This document shows, piece by piece, positions 1 to 12,334 of a DNA stretch of 64,000 nt; positions within the stretch are counted from its first letter, which is position 1, and every line of letters starts with the position of its first letter. Made by a program: the position numbers and the translations under genes. Origin of the DNA: Megaustenia siamemsis (taxonomy: Eukaryota; Mollusca; Gastropoda; Stylommatophora; Ariophantidae); the NCBI GenBank assembly GCA_032433765.1, contig JAVIAB010000051.1:145472068-145536067 (forward strand). Reading direction: 5' to 3'. The notes beneath the pieces were generated by a model, which saw only the letters and a list, made by a program, of their open reading frames with translations, had not been told where the DNA came from and made no database searches.

Positions 1-530
1 GATCAGACAGGAAACTCACTCCCTTTCTCTTCTTCCTTTCGACCCATTGTGAAACATAGGTTTTCAAAAAACATTTTCAAAGCCGTTCTTTTTTTCTTGC
101 CATTTTTTTAAGATCATTCTATATCTTCCCTATCATCTTCATATCTGCTTCTACCTGTCTTCTCCAAGAATATTTTGGTCTTCCTTTTTGTCTCTTTCCT
201 TGGGGATTCCAATAAAGGGCCTGTTGTGTAGTACTTTCAGTTGGTTTCCGTAGTGTGTGTTTATCTAGCGCCATCAACTTCGCTGTATGTCTATATCTAC
301 TGGTATGTGACTGGTACTTTTCCATAATTCTATGTTAGTGATTTTGTCCTGCCATTTCCATCCTTTTATTCTGCGTAAGCATCCATTAATGAAGGTCTGT
401 ATTTTCATGATTGCCATTGTTGTAGTTCTCCATGTTCCAAAGCCATATATAATAGAATGAAACTGGACGATATAAATTAATTTTGTGTCCCCGATAGTTT
501 CTATTTTTATTGTTATCTGGCTCATTTGTC
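1..530 (-). mobile_element. LINE fragment (family A), 3' end, antisense to the receptor
   Basis: The minus strand carries two overlapping frames that together read as the C-terminal end of a non-LTR reverse transcriptase: GTWRTTTMAIMKIQTFINGC at about 420-360, then WNPQGKRQKGRPKYSWRR at about 215-160. The Q-GKR-x-GRP-x-WRR motif is a common LINE C-terminus. A frameshift near 300 marks it as dead. Similar copies lie at 44085-44545, 47130-47440 and, as a short tail, 20510-20600. Confidence 0.8.
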
Positions 531-555
531 AACGTTGTCGTCTATTTCTTGCCAG

Positions 556-600
556 GATGAGAAGAACCAGATCATCCATACCAACATTTGGCAACAACTG
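556..600 (+). CDS. nAChR alpha7-like subunit, internal exon (loop D, 45 bp)
   Basis: First visible exon of the split receptor gene. It reads DEKNQIIHTNIWQQL in phase 0. It is preceded by a pyrimidine-rich tract ending in GCCAG and followed by GTAAGT. The 45-bp length and the DEKNQ...TNIW motif match the small third exon of vertebrate neuronal nAChR genes (family knowledge). The Trp of NIW corresponds to W55 of loop D on the complementary face of the acetylcholine site. Exons for the signal peptide and N-terminal helix must lie upstream of the window. The exon sits about 30 bases after the end of an antisense LINE fragment. Confidence 0.93.
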
Positions 601-829
601 GTAAGTAGAATTAAACATTTCCGCACTCATTTACATGATTGAAGATAAACATATATTAAGAATTGTCCCTGGCGAACTGAGCAGTGTTCCAGAGTTGAAC
701 AAACAATACCTAGCCTAATACAATACCAATTCTATTTATAAACATTACTAGACCTCTTCCACTAAGGAGGCAATAATGCTGTTTCCGTTCTGGTTTTAGT
801 GAGAGAAAAAAACACAGACACAAGTGTAA

Positions 830-1165
830 CGATAAAGTAAAGGTAAAGTAGAAACGTGAATCAGCGTCTTAGCACGCGAGTTTTCACTCACATGTGCTCG
901 GCCGCCTGTCCAGAAGTGTTCGGAGACTTCTGGACCGTGTCGCTTCAAGCATAGAAACTCATGATATGATACGGCATTCCTCACCTTCCCAGAGTACTAC
1001 CCCGGTACCCTTTTCTGCCAACAGCTGGGTCGACTGTGGGGGTATCTTTTTTTCAACCACGAGTACAACTCACACTGCTCCCAGCGGGAATCGAACACAG
1101 GTTGTCAGAACGTCGGTAGTCCGGTCGGGTAGTTTTGCCAACTAGATTTCCGAAGCCCCCGAGCG
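830..1165 (-). mobile_element. tRNA-derived SINE, family 1, copy 1
   Basis: This shares most of its length with 57628-57950. Read on the minus strand the head contains a B-box-like GTTCGATTCC (about 1088-1097) and a mutated A box. The body continues to about 835. The clearer copy at 57628-57950 shows both pol III boxes, so the tRNA origin is inferred mainly from that copy. Not a protein gene despite short ORFs. Confidence 0.72.
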
Positions 1166-1439
1166 AAAAAGTATTTCTTATATACATGGTTAAAGTATCC
1201 CATCTAGGAAGGTATTTTTTGCTCCATCTTGTATACATTTATTATATTATTCAGCCACAGCCACATGTAGTAGTAAAGGCCATCTGGCAGAGGGAACTCC
1301 AAGGAAACCGATACAACCGTGATGTTATAGAAAGCTGACGTAATACTTCCAATAACCTCCCCTTTTCACAAAGCTGAGAACGTCACAAAATTGGAGTAAT
1401 TTCTTGCTATCACTGACCTCACACAATAGGCGGCGGTGG

Positions 1440-1443
1440 TTCT

Positions 1444-1498
<55 letters not shown>
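1440..1498. repeat. (ATC)n microsatellite
   Basis: About 19 uninterrupted ATC/TCA triplets directly before the 24-bp minisatellite. Confidence 0.97.
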
Positions 1499-1510
1499 GG
1501 TCGCATGTCC

Positions 1511-3222
1511 TTTGCAGAAAAATCTATTCATCATTCTGCAGAACGTTGCATTCACCATTATGTAGAACGTTGCATTCACCACTTTGTAGGACGTTGCCAT
1601 CACTACTTTTTAGAAAGTTGCATTCACCACTTTCAGAACATTGCAGTCACCACTTTGCAGAACGTTGCATTCCATACTTTGTAGAACGTTGCATTCCATA
1701 CTTTGCAGAACGTTGCATTCACCACTTTGTAGAACGTTGCAGTCACCACTTTGCAGAACGTTGCATTCCATACTTTGCAGAACGTTGCAGTCACCACTTT
1801 GTAGAACGTTGCAGTCACCACTTTGCAGAACGTTGCATTCCATACTTTGTAGAACGTTGCATTCCATACTTTGTAGAACGTTGCATTCACCACTTTGTAG
1901 AACGTTGCAGTCACCACTTTGCAGAATGTTGCATTCCATACTTTGCAGAACGTTGCAGTCACCACTTTGCAGAACGTTGCATTCCATACTTTGTAGAACG
2001 TTGCATTCCATACTTTGTAGAACGTTGCAGTCACCACTTTGCAGAACGTTGCATTCACCACTTTGTAGAACGTTGCAGTCACCACTTTGCAGAACGTTGC
2101 ATTCCATACTTTGTAGAACGTTGCAGTCACCACTTTGCAGAACGTTGCATTCCATACTTTGTAGAACGTTGCATTTCATACTTTGTAGAACGTTGCATTC
2201 ACCACTTTGTAGAACGTTGCATTCCATACTTTGTAGAACGTTGCATTCACCACTTTGCAGAACGTTGCATTCCATACTTTGTAGAACGTTGCATTCACCA
2301 CTTTGTAGAACGTTGCAGTCACCACTTTGTAGAACGTTGCATTCCATACTTTGTAGAACGTTGCAGTCACCATTTTGTAGAACGTTGCATTCCATACTTT
2401 GTAGAACGTTGCATTCACCACTTTGCAGAACGTTGCAGTCACCACTTTGTAGAATGTTGCATTCCATACTTTGTAGAACGTTGCATTCACCACTTTGCAG
2501 AACGTTGCAGTCACCACTTTGTAGAACGTTGCATTCCATACTTTGTAGAACGTTGCATTCACCACTTTGCGGAACGTTGCATTCCATACTTTGTAGAACG
2601 TTGCACTCACCACTTTGTAGAACGTTGCATTCCGTACTTTGTAGAACGTTGCATTCACCACTTTGTAGAACGTTGCATTCCATACTTTGTAGAACGTTGC
2701 ATTCACCACTTTGCAGAACGTTGCATTCCATACTTTGTAGAACGTTGCATTCACCACTTTGTAGAACGTTGCATTAACCACTTTGTAGAACGTTGCATTC
2801 ACCACTTTGTAGAACGTTGCATTCACCACTTTGTAGAACGTTGCATTCCCCACTTTGTAGAACGTTGCATTCATCACTTTGTAGAACGTTGCATTCACCA
2901 CTTTGTAGAACGTTGCATTCACCACTTTGTAGAACGTTGCATTCACCACTTTGTAGAACGTTGCATTCACCACTTTGTAGAACGTTGCATTCACCACTTT
3001 GTAGAACGTTGTATTCACCACTTTGTAGAACGTTGCAGTCACCACTATGTAGAACGTTGCATTCACCACTTTGTAGAACGTTGCATTCACCACTTTGTAG
3101 AACGTTGCATTCACCACTTTGTAGAACGTTGTAGTCACCACTTTGTAGAACGTTGCAGTCACCACTATGTAGAACGTTGCAGTCACCACTTTGTAGAACG
3201 TTGCAGTCACCACTTTGTAGAG
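1511..3222. repeat. 24-bp minisatellite, about 70 copies
   Basis: The unit is TTTGTAGAACGTTGCATTCACCAC with variants, broken here as TTTGTAGAACGTTG + CATTCACCAC. Three main variants occur: CATTCACCAC, CAGTCACCAC and CATTCCATAC, combined with TTTGTAG or TTTGCAG. The first two thirds mix variants in an irregular higher-order order, while 2760-3220 is almost uniform. Because 24 is a multiple of three, long ORFs open in several frames on both strands. They are repeat artefacts. Confidence 0.97.
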
Positions 3223-3224
3223 TC

Positions 3225-3700
3225 CTAAAGAATGACTGAAGACAGAGAGAAATGGAAACGGTGTCCCAATGACCCTAGGTTGGAATAAGAAGATCTGTCA
3301 ATTTCTAAATAGTTGATGATAGAAAAAACCCATGGGAGATAAATCATGTTATTGTTTTTCCCCAATGGCTTGCAAAAAGAAGATAAAACAGCCTCTCCAT
3401 TCTATTTAAAAATAGTACCTATAATTTAGTTATATAAAAATGTGTATCTTCTACAGTTACATTCATCTGCATATCCTTTTCATTCTTGAAAATGATAAGT
3501 ATTGTAAAAGAATTAATGAGGTTAGAATGCGTATACATTTTTTGTAACTAAATTAAATTTGAAAAGAAGTATTGAACAACGTATTGATTGGAACATTTAT
3601 TTTTTTTCTTCCAGTTATAAAACGGAGGTACTAATGGATATAGAAAGTTTCAACAGTCGCACATCTGTCAGTCTCACTCACTCTAATTTGATACTGTTGC
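3225..3700. other. Unique AT-rich intron, nothing recognised
   Basis: AT-rich spacer between two minisatellites. I see no coding motif or transposon end. Confidence 0.6.
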
Positions 3701-3702
3701 AG

Positions 3703-6470
3703 TGTTAGATCTACAGATTTTGCCACTCCACCCGTCTCTTGTCCTGTAGATCCCCAGTTGATGTCACTCCACATGTCTCTCGTCCTGTAGATCCCTAGAT
3801 GTTGTCACTCCACCTGCCTTTGGTCCTGTAGTTCCCCAGTTGTTGTTATTCCACCTGCCTCTGGTCCTGTAGATCCCCAGTTGTTGTTATTCCACCTGCC
3901 TCTGGTCCTGTAGATCCCCAGTTGTTGTCACTCAACCATCCTCTGGTCCTGTAGAACCCCAGTTGTTATCACACCACCTGCTTCTGATCCTGTAGTTCCC
4001 TAGATGTTGTCACTCCACCTGCCTCTGTTCCTGTAGATCCCTAGATGCTGTCAACTAAACTGTCTCTGATCTTGTAGTTCCATAGATGTTGTCACTCCAC
4101 CTGCCTCTGATCCTGCAGTTCCCTAGATGTTGTCACTCCACCTGCCCCTGATCCTGTAGTTCCCTAGATGTTGTCACCCCGCCTGCTTCTGATCCTGTAG
4201 TTCCCTAGATGTTGTCACTCCACCTGTCTCTGATCCTGTAGTTCCCTAGATGTTGTCTCCACCTGCCTCTGATCCTGTAGTTCCCTAGATGTTGTCACTC
4301 CACTTGTCTCTGATCCTGTAGTTCCCTAGACGTTGTCACTCCACCTATTTCTCATCCTGTAGTTCTCTAGATGTTGTCACTCCACCTGTCTATGATCCTG
4401 TAGTTTCCCAGATGTTGTCACTCCACCTGTCCCTGATCCTGTAGCTCCCTAGATGTTTTCACTCCACCTGCCTCTGATCCTGTAGTTCCCCAGATGTTGT
4501 CAATCCACCTGCCTCTGATCCTGTAGTTCCCCGATGTTGTCACTCCACCTGTCTCTGATCCTGTAGTTCCCTAGATGTTGTCACTTCACCTGCCTCTGAT
4601 CCTGTAGTTCCCTAGATGTTGTCACTTACCTGCGTCTCATCCTGTAGTTCCCTAGATGTTGTCACTCCGACTGCATCTGATCCTGTAGCTCCCTAGATGT
4701 TGTCACTCCACCTGTCTCTGTTCCTGTAGTTCCCCAGATGTTGTCACTCCACCTACCTCTGTTCCAGTAGTTCCCTAGATGTCGTCACTCACCTGCCTCT
4801 GATCATGTAGTTCCCAGATGTCACTCGACTGCCTCTGGTCCTTTACTTCCCTAAATGTTGTCACTCCACCTGCCTCTGTTCCTGTAGATCCATAGATGTT
4901 GTCACTCCACTTGTCCCTGGTCCTGTAGTTCCCTAGATGTTATCAGTCCACCTGCCTCTGTTCCTGTAGTTCCCTAGATGTTTTCACTCCACCTGCCTCT
5001 GTTCCTGTAGTTCCCTAGATGTTGTCACTCCACCTGCCTCTGTTCATGTAGTTCACTAGATGTTGTCACTCCACCTGCCTCTGTTCCTGTAGTTCCCTAG
5101 ATGTTGTCACTCCACAAGCCTCTGATCCTATAGTTCCCAAGATGTTGTCACTCCACCTGCCTCTGATCCTGTAGTTCCCTAGATGTTGTCACTCCACCTG
5201 CCTCTGACCCTGTAGTTCCCTAGATGTTGGCACTCCACCCGTCTCTTGTCCTGCTAATCCCCAGATGTTGTCACACCACATGTCTCTGATCCTGTAGTTC
5301 CCAGATGCCACTCCAACTGCCTCTGGTCCTGTACTTCCCTAGATGTTGTCACTTCACCTGTCTCTGGTCATGTAGTTCCCTAGATGTTGTCACTCCACCT
5401 GCGTCTGTTCCTGTAGTTCCCTAGATGTTGTCACTCCACCTGTCTCTGTTCATGTAGTTCCCTAGATGTTGTCACGCCACCTGTCTCTGTTCCAGTAGTT
5501 CCCCAGATGTTGTCACTCCACCTGTCTTTGTTCATGTAGTTTCCTAGATGTTTTCACTCCACCTCTGTCTCTGTTCCTGTAGTTCCCTAGATGTTATCAA
5601 TTCACCTGCCTCTGGTCATGTAGTTCCCTAGATGTTGTCTCTCCACCTGCCTCTGATCCTGTAGTTCCACAGATGTTGTCACTCCACCTGCCTCTGATCC
5701 TGTGGTTCCACAGATGTTGTCACTCCACCTGCCTCTGATCCTATAGTTCCCTAGATGTTGTCACTCCACCTGCCTCTGATGCTATAGTTCCCTAGATGTT
5801 TTCACTCCACCTGCCTCTGATGCTGTGGTTCCACAGATGTTGTCACTCCACCTGCCTCTGATCCTATAGTTCCCTAGATGTTGTCACTCCACCTGCCTCT
5901 GATCCTGTGGTTCCACAGATGTTGTCACTCCACCTGCCTCTGATCCTATAGTTCCCTGGATGTTTTCACTCAACCTGTCTCTGATGCTGTGGTTCCACAG
6001 ATGTTGTCACTCCACCTGCCTCTGATGCTATAGTTCCCTAGATGTTGTCACTCCACCTGCCTCTGATCCTGTGGTTCCACAGATGTTGTCACTCCACCTG
6101 CCTCTGATTCTATAGTCCCCTAGATGTTTTCACTCCACCTGCCTCTGATCCTATAGTTCCCTAGACGTTGTCACTCCACCTGCCTCTGATCCTGTGGTTC
6201 CACAGATGTTGTCACTCCACCTGCCTCTGATGCTATAGTTCCCTAGATGTTTTCACTCCACCTGCATCTGATCCTGTAGTTCCCTAGATGTTGTCACTCC
6301 ACCCGTCTCTTGTCCTGTAGTTCCCTAGATATTGTCACTCCATATGTCTCTATTCTTGTAGTTCTCTAGATGTTGTCACTCCACCCGCCTCTGTTCATGT
6401 AGTTCCCTAGATGTTTTCACTCCACCTGTCTCTGTTCCTGTAGATCCCTACATGTTGTCACTCCATCATG
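3703..6470. repeat. 41-bp minisatellite, about 67 copies
   Basis: The unit consists of GTTCCCTAGATGTTGTCACT then CCACCTGCCTCTGATCCTGTA. Units near the left edge use GATCCCCAGTTG. Between about 5650 and 6250 two unit types alternate, GTGGTTCCACAGATG and ATAGTTCCCTAGATG, making an 82-bp higher-order repeat. The period is not a multiple of three and no long ORF is present. Confidence 0.95.
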
Positions 6471-7518
6471 CTGCTGTTCTTTTCATTTGTCTTGTTCTAA
6501 TTGTGTTTAGTAGTTCTCTTTTCATGTTTAGTTCTTTTAAAACTTGATCTACCAGATAAACTGGTAGATTAAACTAACGCTTGCCTTTTGGTTAACTACC
6601 TATAAATATGCAGCGGCTATAGGAGTAGTAGGTGTGGCTGTTTATGACCTCAAAAGTGTATGTGCATGCACCGAAAAACAATAGATTTGGCACCGATACC
6701 GCACGAAACTGGCACCAAAATCCGTGCAAAAGTCCGATAATCGGCTTATTATCTCGGTGGTCGTGACGGTAATCGGCTTATCTCATGGTGTGCGTTGGTG
6801 TGTGACGATCGGTGGTCGTGGTGTGCGTTAGTGCGTGACGGCTTATCTCGAGGTGATCGGCGCGTCGCTCGCTCGCCGGTTATCTCGGGGACAGCGGTTC
6901 TAAAACTTGTGGGGATGGCGGGTCGTCGCCGGCTATCGAGGCGTGAGGGTGGGGAAAGGGGGTGCCTTTCTTGGTCGAGTGTTATTAGTATCATCATGTG
7001 TGAGGTGGGTATTAGGCAACAGGAGGCGACATGTAAAAAAATGCTGACAAGCAATGACGTTGAAGGGGGAGTTAGGAAAAGGTAAATACGACTATCTCGC
7101 GTGCGGGAACGGGGTTGGTCGGCACAGGGTGTGTTATTGTAGTATCATGTACCAGGTGTGATTTTTTTAAAGTGACACATCATCATCATCATGTGCCACC
7201 CTCAACAGCAAACCTTCCTATCATCATGTGCCACCCTCAACACCAATCACCCCTTCCTATCATCATCATGTGCCACCCTCAACACCATCATGTGCCACCC
7301 TCAACACCCTCATCATCCCCTTCATGTCCTATCATCAAGCCACACAAAGTATCAACCACCGAAAATCTCTCTCTCTCTCTTTGTCTCTCTCTCTCTCTCT
7401 CTTACAGTCATGGTAAAGCAAAACAAAATTCGTTCTATATTTCTCACAGCTTTATTATTAATACAACAAATATACGACACATATTTGAAAATATATTACT
7501 GTCCGGTTGTTGATAATT

Positions 7519-7752
7519 TTAACCGTCTGGGTTTCCTACACAACCGCCCTCCATTTTGACAAAACCCTGATCAAAGCTGGAATAGGTAATCGGTGACTCT
7601 GCTGAAACATCCTGGGCATCCATATTGGCTGCCGGATCTGTCGTCTGATTAACAAGAGTGAGGTACCCTTGGTTAACAAAAAGGGGCGTGTAGTTGATCT
7701 GGTTAACAACAGGCGGCCTGTAGTTGAGGTTAGCATAAGCGTTTTCGAGACT
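7519..7752 (-). pseudogene. Terminal-exon-like reading frame in left arm (78 codons incl. stop), unrecognised
   Basis: On the minus strand this frame reads SLENAYANLNYRPPVVNQ, then INYTPLFVNQGYLTLVNQ, and ends FVKMEGGCVGNPDG-stop. TTTATT at 7451-7456 is AATAAA on the minus strand, about 65 bases after the stop. A possible acceptor (TTAAGGCAG) directly precedes the frame, and an overlapping frame upstream (EGVVPLSKDGVKA) suggests either a splice junction or a frameshift. The protein family is not recognised. An equal-length copy lies in the other arm at 12835-13068. It is probably a captured 3' exon of a host or element gene (inference). Confidence 0.5.
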
Positions 7753-7794
7753 GCCTTAACGCCATCTTTAGACAATGGAACTACCCCCTCTGCC

Positions 7795-8280
7795 TTCATG
7801 TCCTATCATCATCATGTGCCACCCTCAACAACATCATCAACCCTTCATGGCCTATCATCATCATCATCATCTGCCACCCTCAACACCATCATCAACCCTT
7901 CATGTCCTATCATCATGTGCCACCCTCAACAACATCATGAACCATTCATGGCCTATCATCATCATCATGTGCCACCCTCAACACCATCATCATCCCATCA
8001 TGTCCTATCATCATCATGTGCCACCCTCAACACCATCAGCATCCCTTCATGTCCTATCATCAGCATCATGTGCCACCCTCAACACCATCATCAACCATTC
8101 ATGTCCTATCATCATCATGTGCCACCCTCAACACCATCATCATCCCTTCATGTCTTATCATCATCATCATCAGCATCATCATCATCAAGCCACACAAAGT
8201 ATCAAACCGATTATTAGTGACACATCATCATGTGCCACCCTCAACACCATCATCATCCCTTCAGGGCCTATCATCAAGCC
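7795..8280. repeat. About 50-bp tandem repeat in left arm (TGCCACCCTCAACA type)
   Basis: Units combine (ATC)n, TGTGCCACCCTCAACA and CCCTTCATGTCCTATCATC. A shorter block of the same units lies at 7175-7345, and the mirror copies are at 12355-12795 and 13255-13425. (CT)n tracts follow at 7365-7403 and 8305-8333. Confidence 0.9.
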
Positions 8281-8439
8281 ACACAAAGTATCAACCAGCG
8301 AAATTCTCTCTCTCTCTCTCTCTGTCTCTCTCACATTCATGGTAAACCAAAACAAAATAGGCTCATACTCAAAAAGTCGACATCAAAACCATAAAAATCT
8401 ACTCACATAGTCATACTAGTTAGACACAACGAGCAGGAA

Positions 8440-9235
8440 GTTATATTCAAGGTCCAAAATGTTGGACCAAATCACTAAGATTTTCCCACCATAACACACA
8501 AATTTAGGCTCATATTCAAAAAGTCGATCTTAAAACTCTACAAATCTACTCCCATACTCATACTAGTTAGACACATCGAACAGATAGTTATATCCAATGT
8601 CAAAAAAAGTTAGACCAAATCGCAAGCATTTTACTCCCAGAACACAAAAATGTAGGCTCATATTAAAAAGTCGGATCTTAAAACTCTACAAATCTACTCC
8701 CATAGTCGTAATAGTTAGACACAGCGAATAGAAAGTTATATCCAATGTCAAAAAAAGTTTGGCCAAATCACTAACAATTTACCCACAGAACAAAATAAAT
8801 ATAGACTCATATTCAAAAAGTCGACCTCAAAACCATAAAAATCTACTCCCATAGTCATACTAGTTAGACACAACGAACCGATCGTTATTTCTAAAGCCAA
8901 AAAAGTTGGCCAATTCGCAAATATTTTACCACCATAACACACAAATTTAGGATCATATTCAAAAAGTAGACATCAAAACCATAAAAATCTACTCCCATAC
9001 TCATACTAGTTAGACACAACGAACCGATCGTTATTTCTAAAGCCAAAAAAGTTTGGCCAATTCGCAAATATTTTACCACCATAACACACAAATTTAGGCT
9101 CATATTCAAAAAGTCGACATCAAAACCATAAAAATCTACTCACATAGTCATACTAGTTAGACACAACGAGCAGGAAGTTATATTCAAGGTCCAAAATGTT
9201 GGACCAAATCACTAAGATTTTACCACCATAACACA
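8440..9235. repeat. About 147-bp satellite, 5-6 copies, left arm
   Basis: The landmark AGGCTCATATTCAAAAAGTC recurs at about 8506, 8654, 8803, 8949 and 9096, a spacing of 146-149 bp. Units share ACTAGTTAGACACA and TTTTACCACCATAACACA. Mirror units lie at 11645-12260, and a single unit remains in the spacer at about 10165-10245. Confidence 0.9.
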
Positions 9236-9239
9236 CCCA

Positions 9240-9835
9240 CGACCTCTCGAACCACGCACTTAACAAACTACAAACTTAATAAACCACAAACTCACGAACA
9301 ACGAACTTAACAAACCACGAACTCACGAAACACAAACTTAACTAACAACGAACTCACGAACCACGAACTTTAAAAACCACGTATTCACGAACCACGAACT
9401 CACGAACCACATACTTAACAAACCACGAACTCGCAAACAACGAACCACGACCATACGAACCACGGACTTAACGAACCATCAGCTCGCAAACAACGAACCA
9501 CGACCATACGAACCATGGACTTAACGAACCATCAGCTCACGAAGAACGAACCACGACTCCACGAACCATGGACTTATCGAACCATCAACTCACGAACAAC
9601 GAACCACGACTTCACGAACCACGACTCCACGAACCATGGACTTAACGAACCATCAGCTCGCAAACAACGAACCACGACCCCACGAACCACGAACCACGAC
9701 TCCACGAACCATGGACTTAACGAACCATCAACTCACGAACAACGAACCACGACCCCACGAACCACGACCCCACGAACCATGGACTTAACGAACCATCAAC
9801 TCACGAACCACGACCCCACGAACCATGAACTTAAC
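9240..9835. repeat. Degenerate CGAACCACGAACTCA tandem repeat in palindrome spacer
   Basis: Short units of ACGAACCACGA, CTTAACGAACCATCA and ACTCACGAACAA are arranged in longer blocks of roughly 60-100 bp towards the right end. The short + strand ORF over it has no recognisable product. Confidence 0.85.
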
Positions 9836-9836
9836 A

Positions 9837-10165
9837 AAGGCAGCGTCGAGGAGAGATATAATTTGCGGTCTCTTGCTCTTCTGTTCGCCCCTGCTGCTGG
9901 TATGTTTCCTAGCGCTTCTAATTGTACATCGACCCATCCTTTTTCGTGGTCGACAGTTGGGTCTGGTGTTCTCACAACATTTTGCTGAAGGCTCGTTGTG
10001 TTTTTGATCTGTCTGCCCTGTCACCTAGCCAAACTATTTTATCTGTTGTTTCCTTATATATTCTATGATGGGGGCTATTCCTAGCTTTCTTCTCAGTTCT
10101 TCATTTCTGAGCTTATCTCTCAGACTGTTTCCTGTCATTCGTCTAACACATTTCATCTCTGAGAT
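9837..10165 (-). mobile_element. LINE fragment (family D), antisense
   Basis: Blocks such as TTTTTCGTGGTCGAC and TTCTTCATTTCTGAGCTTATCTC (shortened here) are repeated at 58325-58600 with moderate divergence, so it is an interspersed repeat. Its neighbours on both copies are reverse transcriptase fragments, which suggests the upstream part of a LINE. Confidence 0.55.
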
Positions 10166-10359
10166 CACACAAATTTAGGCACATACTCAAAAAGTCGACC
10201 TCAAAACCATAAAAATCTACTCCCACACTCATCTAATAGTTACACCAAAACCGCACGAGATTTGCACCGTGCAAACACATGCACAAGTTTGACACGCGCA
10301 CCAGTTTGGCACAATGCACCTTCGTAAGGGGCGTAACAATCAGCCTTCGTAAGGGGCAT

Positions 10360-10915
10360 AACAATCATAAAAGTGATTATGATGTTATCACTGTGCCCAA
10401 GTATTTCAAACGTTGCACTTGTTTCAGATTTGTCTTGTTTCTTTTTATGCTGCATGATGGTGACGATTGTTTCTTCTCATTACATGGCCAAAAAAATGAC
10501 GATTGTTTCTTCCTAATATTGGAAATTAGCTCTCTTTTTGCTTTGACCTCTCTCAGAACATTTTCATTACTCTTCTTAGCTGTTCATGGTACTCTCAACA
10601 TTCTTCTGTAAAACCACATTTCTACAAACTCCAGTTATTTACTTGTCTGTTGTCCTATTGTCCATGATTCGCATCCATATGTTAAGGCTACTACGTAACA
10701 ATTAAGAACTCTTTTACTTGTTTCTATTGTCAAAAATGGATTGCATAGTATCTTTCTCATTTTCTTGGAAAGCTGCGTTTGCCTGAGCCATTCTGCATCT
10801 CACCTCTTTTGTACATCTTCCGTCTGAGGTTAACAAAGTTATTTAAATTCATCTACATCACCACCCAGTGGTTCGACATTATTGAGGGTAAAATTGAATT
10901 GCAGACAGAAAAAGG
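10360..10915 (-). mobile_element. LINE reverse transcriptase fragment (family B), antisense
   Basis: Read on the minus strand, pieces match the RT thumb region: EPLGGDVDEFK near 10860, AQA...AAF-like sequence near 10780, and LRIP-like sequence near 10590. The same sequence (AAACGTTGCACTTGTTTCAG) occurs at 45128-45147. Frameshifts are frequent, so this is a dead copy. Confidence 0.7.
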
Positions 10916-11644
10916 AACTGTTATGACAACTTTTCAGAACTGACAGACCTCTATAAATGATACTATAAAAACTCATAATTGGTAGTGAAAGGTAGAGCAT
11001 GAGAAGAAAAATGGCAACGTTCGTTGGAAACCACACAACTCACGAGATTTTGGGAACAGCACAACTAAGTGGGAACTTTATAGTTCACTGCAGTAATTTT
11101 CTAAAACAGTACAAATTTCTTGAACCTATCTTCTTATTAGTCTGCCCCTGATGCATCGCCCAAGGACAATGCCTTACATTATTCTGTGTCTTTTTACGTG
11201 GTCGTAGTATTTTAATTTCCTCTGTAGAATTGTATTTATAATCCTTACCACGATATGAAGAAGACGAAAAGAGTGATCACATTTGAGGATACTGAGAGTA
11301 GTATAGAGTATTTCAGCGAATTTATCAACACCAGATCTGAACTAAATTAACCAGAAACTAAAGCCTTACAGACACGCTATGAAAATAATGATTAACCAAT
11401 CGATCGCTCTCACGCACACCAGCAGATAAGGCCACAAAGAAATATCTCCACTTGCGTCTATTTGAGCCAGTGTCTGTTCCAAGAGAAGCCATCCTTTCTA
11501 GAAGCAAGAACTGTTATAAATGTCAAATTCCTTAACACGAGAACATTATCAGCTAACATCAAACTATCAAGTTCCACATTAAGACTATACTCAGGGGGCG
11601 TGATCAGGTAATACGAAGATAACCTAGTTTTACAAATTCACGCA
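10916..11644. other. Spacer of the palindrome, nothing recognised
   Basis: Mostly unique AT-rich sequence between the LINE fragment and the right arm. No ORF or repeat that I can name. Confidence 0.5.
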
Positions 11645-12260
11645 GGTTTTAAGATCGACTTTTTTAATATGAGCCTACATTTTTGTGTTCTGTGGGTAAA
11701 ATATTTGCGAATTGGCCAAACTTTTTTGGCTTTAGAAATAACGATCGGTTTGTTGTGTCTAACTAGTATGACTATGTGAGTAGATTTTTATGGTTTTGAG
11801 GTCGACTTTTTGAATATGAGTCTATATTTATTTTGTTCTGTGGGTAAATTGTTATTGATTTGGCCAAACTTTTTTTGACATTGGATATAACTTTCTACTC
11901 GCTGTGTCTAACTATTACGACTATGGGAGTGGATTTGTAGAGTTTTAAGATCGACTTTTAATATGAGCCTACATTTTTGTGTTCTGGGAGTAAAATGCTT
12001 GCGATTTGGTCTAACTTTTTTGACATTGGATATAACTATCTGTTCGATGTGTCTAACTAGTATGAGTATGGGAGTAGATTTTTATGGTTTTGAGGTCGAT
12101 TTTTTGAATATGAGTCTATATTTATTTTGTTCTGTGGGTAAATTGTTAGTGATTTGGCCAAACTTTTTTGACCTTGAATATAACTTCCTGCTCCTTGTGT
12201 CTAACTAGTATGACTATGTGAGTAGATTTTTATGGTTTTGAGGTCGACTTTTTGAGTATG
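11645..12260. repeat. About 147-bp satellite, right arm (inverted copy)
   Basis: Reverse complement of the left-arm satellite, with about four units. GTCGACTTTTTGAATATGAG and TTTATGGTTTTGAGGTCGA recur. Confidence 0.88.
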
Positions 12261-12291
12261 AGCCTATTTTGTTTTGGTTTACCATGAATGT

Positions 12292-12334
<43 letters not shown>

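Noticed and set aside
1546..3228. 560-codon ORF (repeated HHFVERCI) and minus-strand ORFs up to 373 codons
   Set aside because: Pure product of the 24-bp period; several frames on both strands are equally open and nothing resembles a known protein.
7536..7799. Minus ORF MKAEGVVPLSKDGVKAV... and its + copy at 12788-13051 as the real gene
   Set aside because: After the first 20 codons this frame is basic and without pattern, while the overlapping frame has a coherent C-terminus, stop and poly(A) signal; the latter is preferred.
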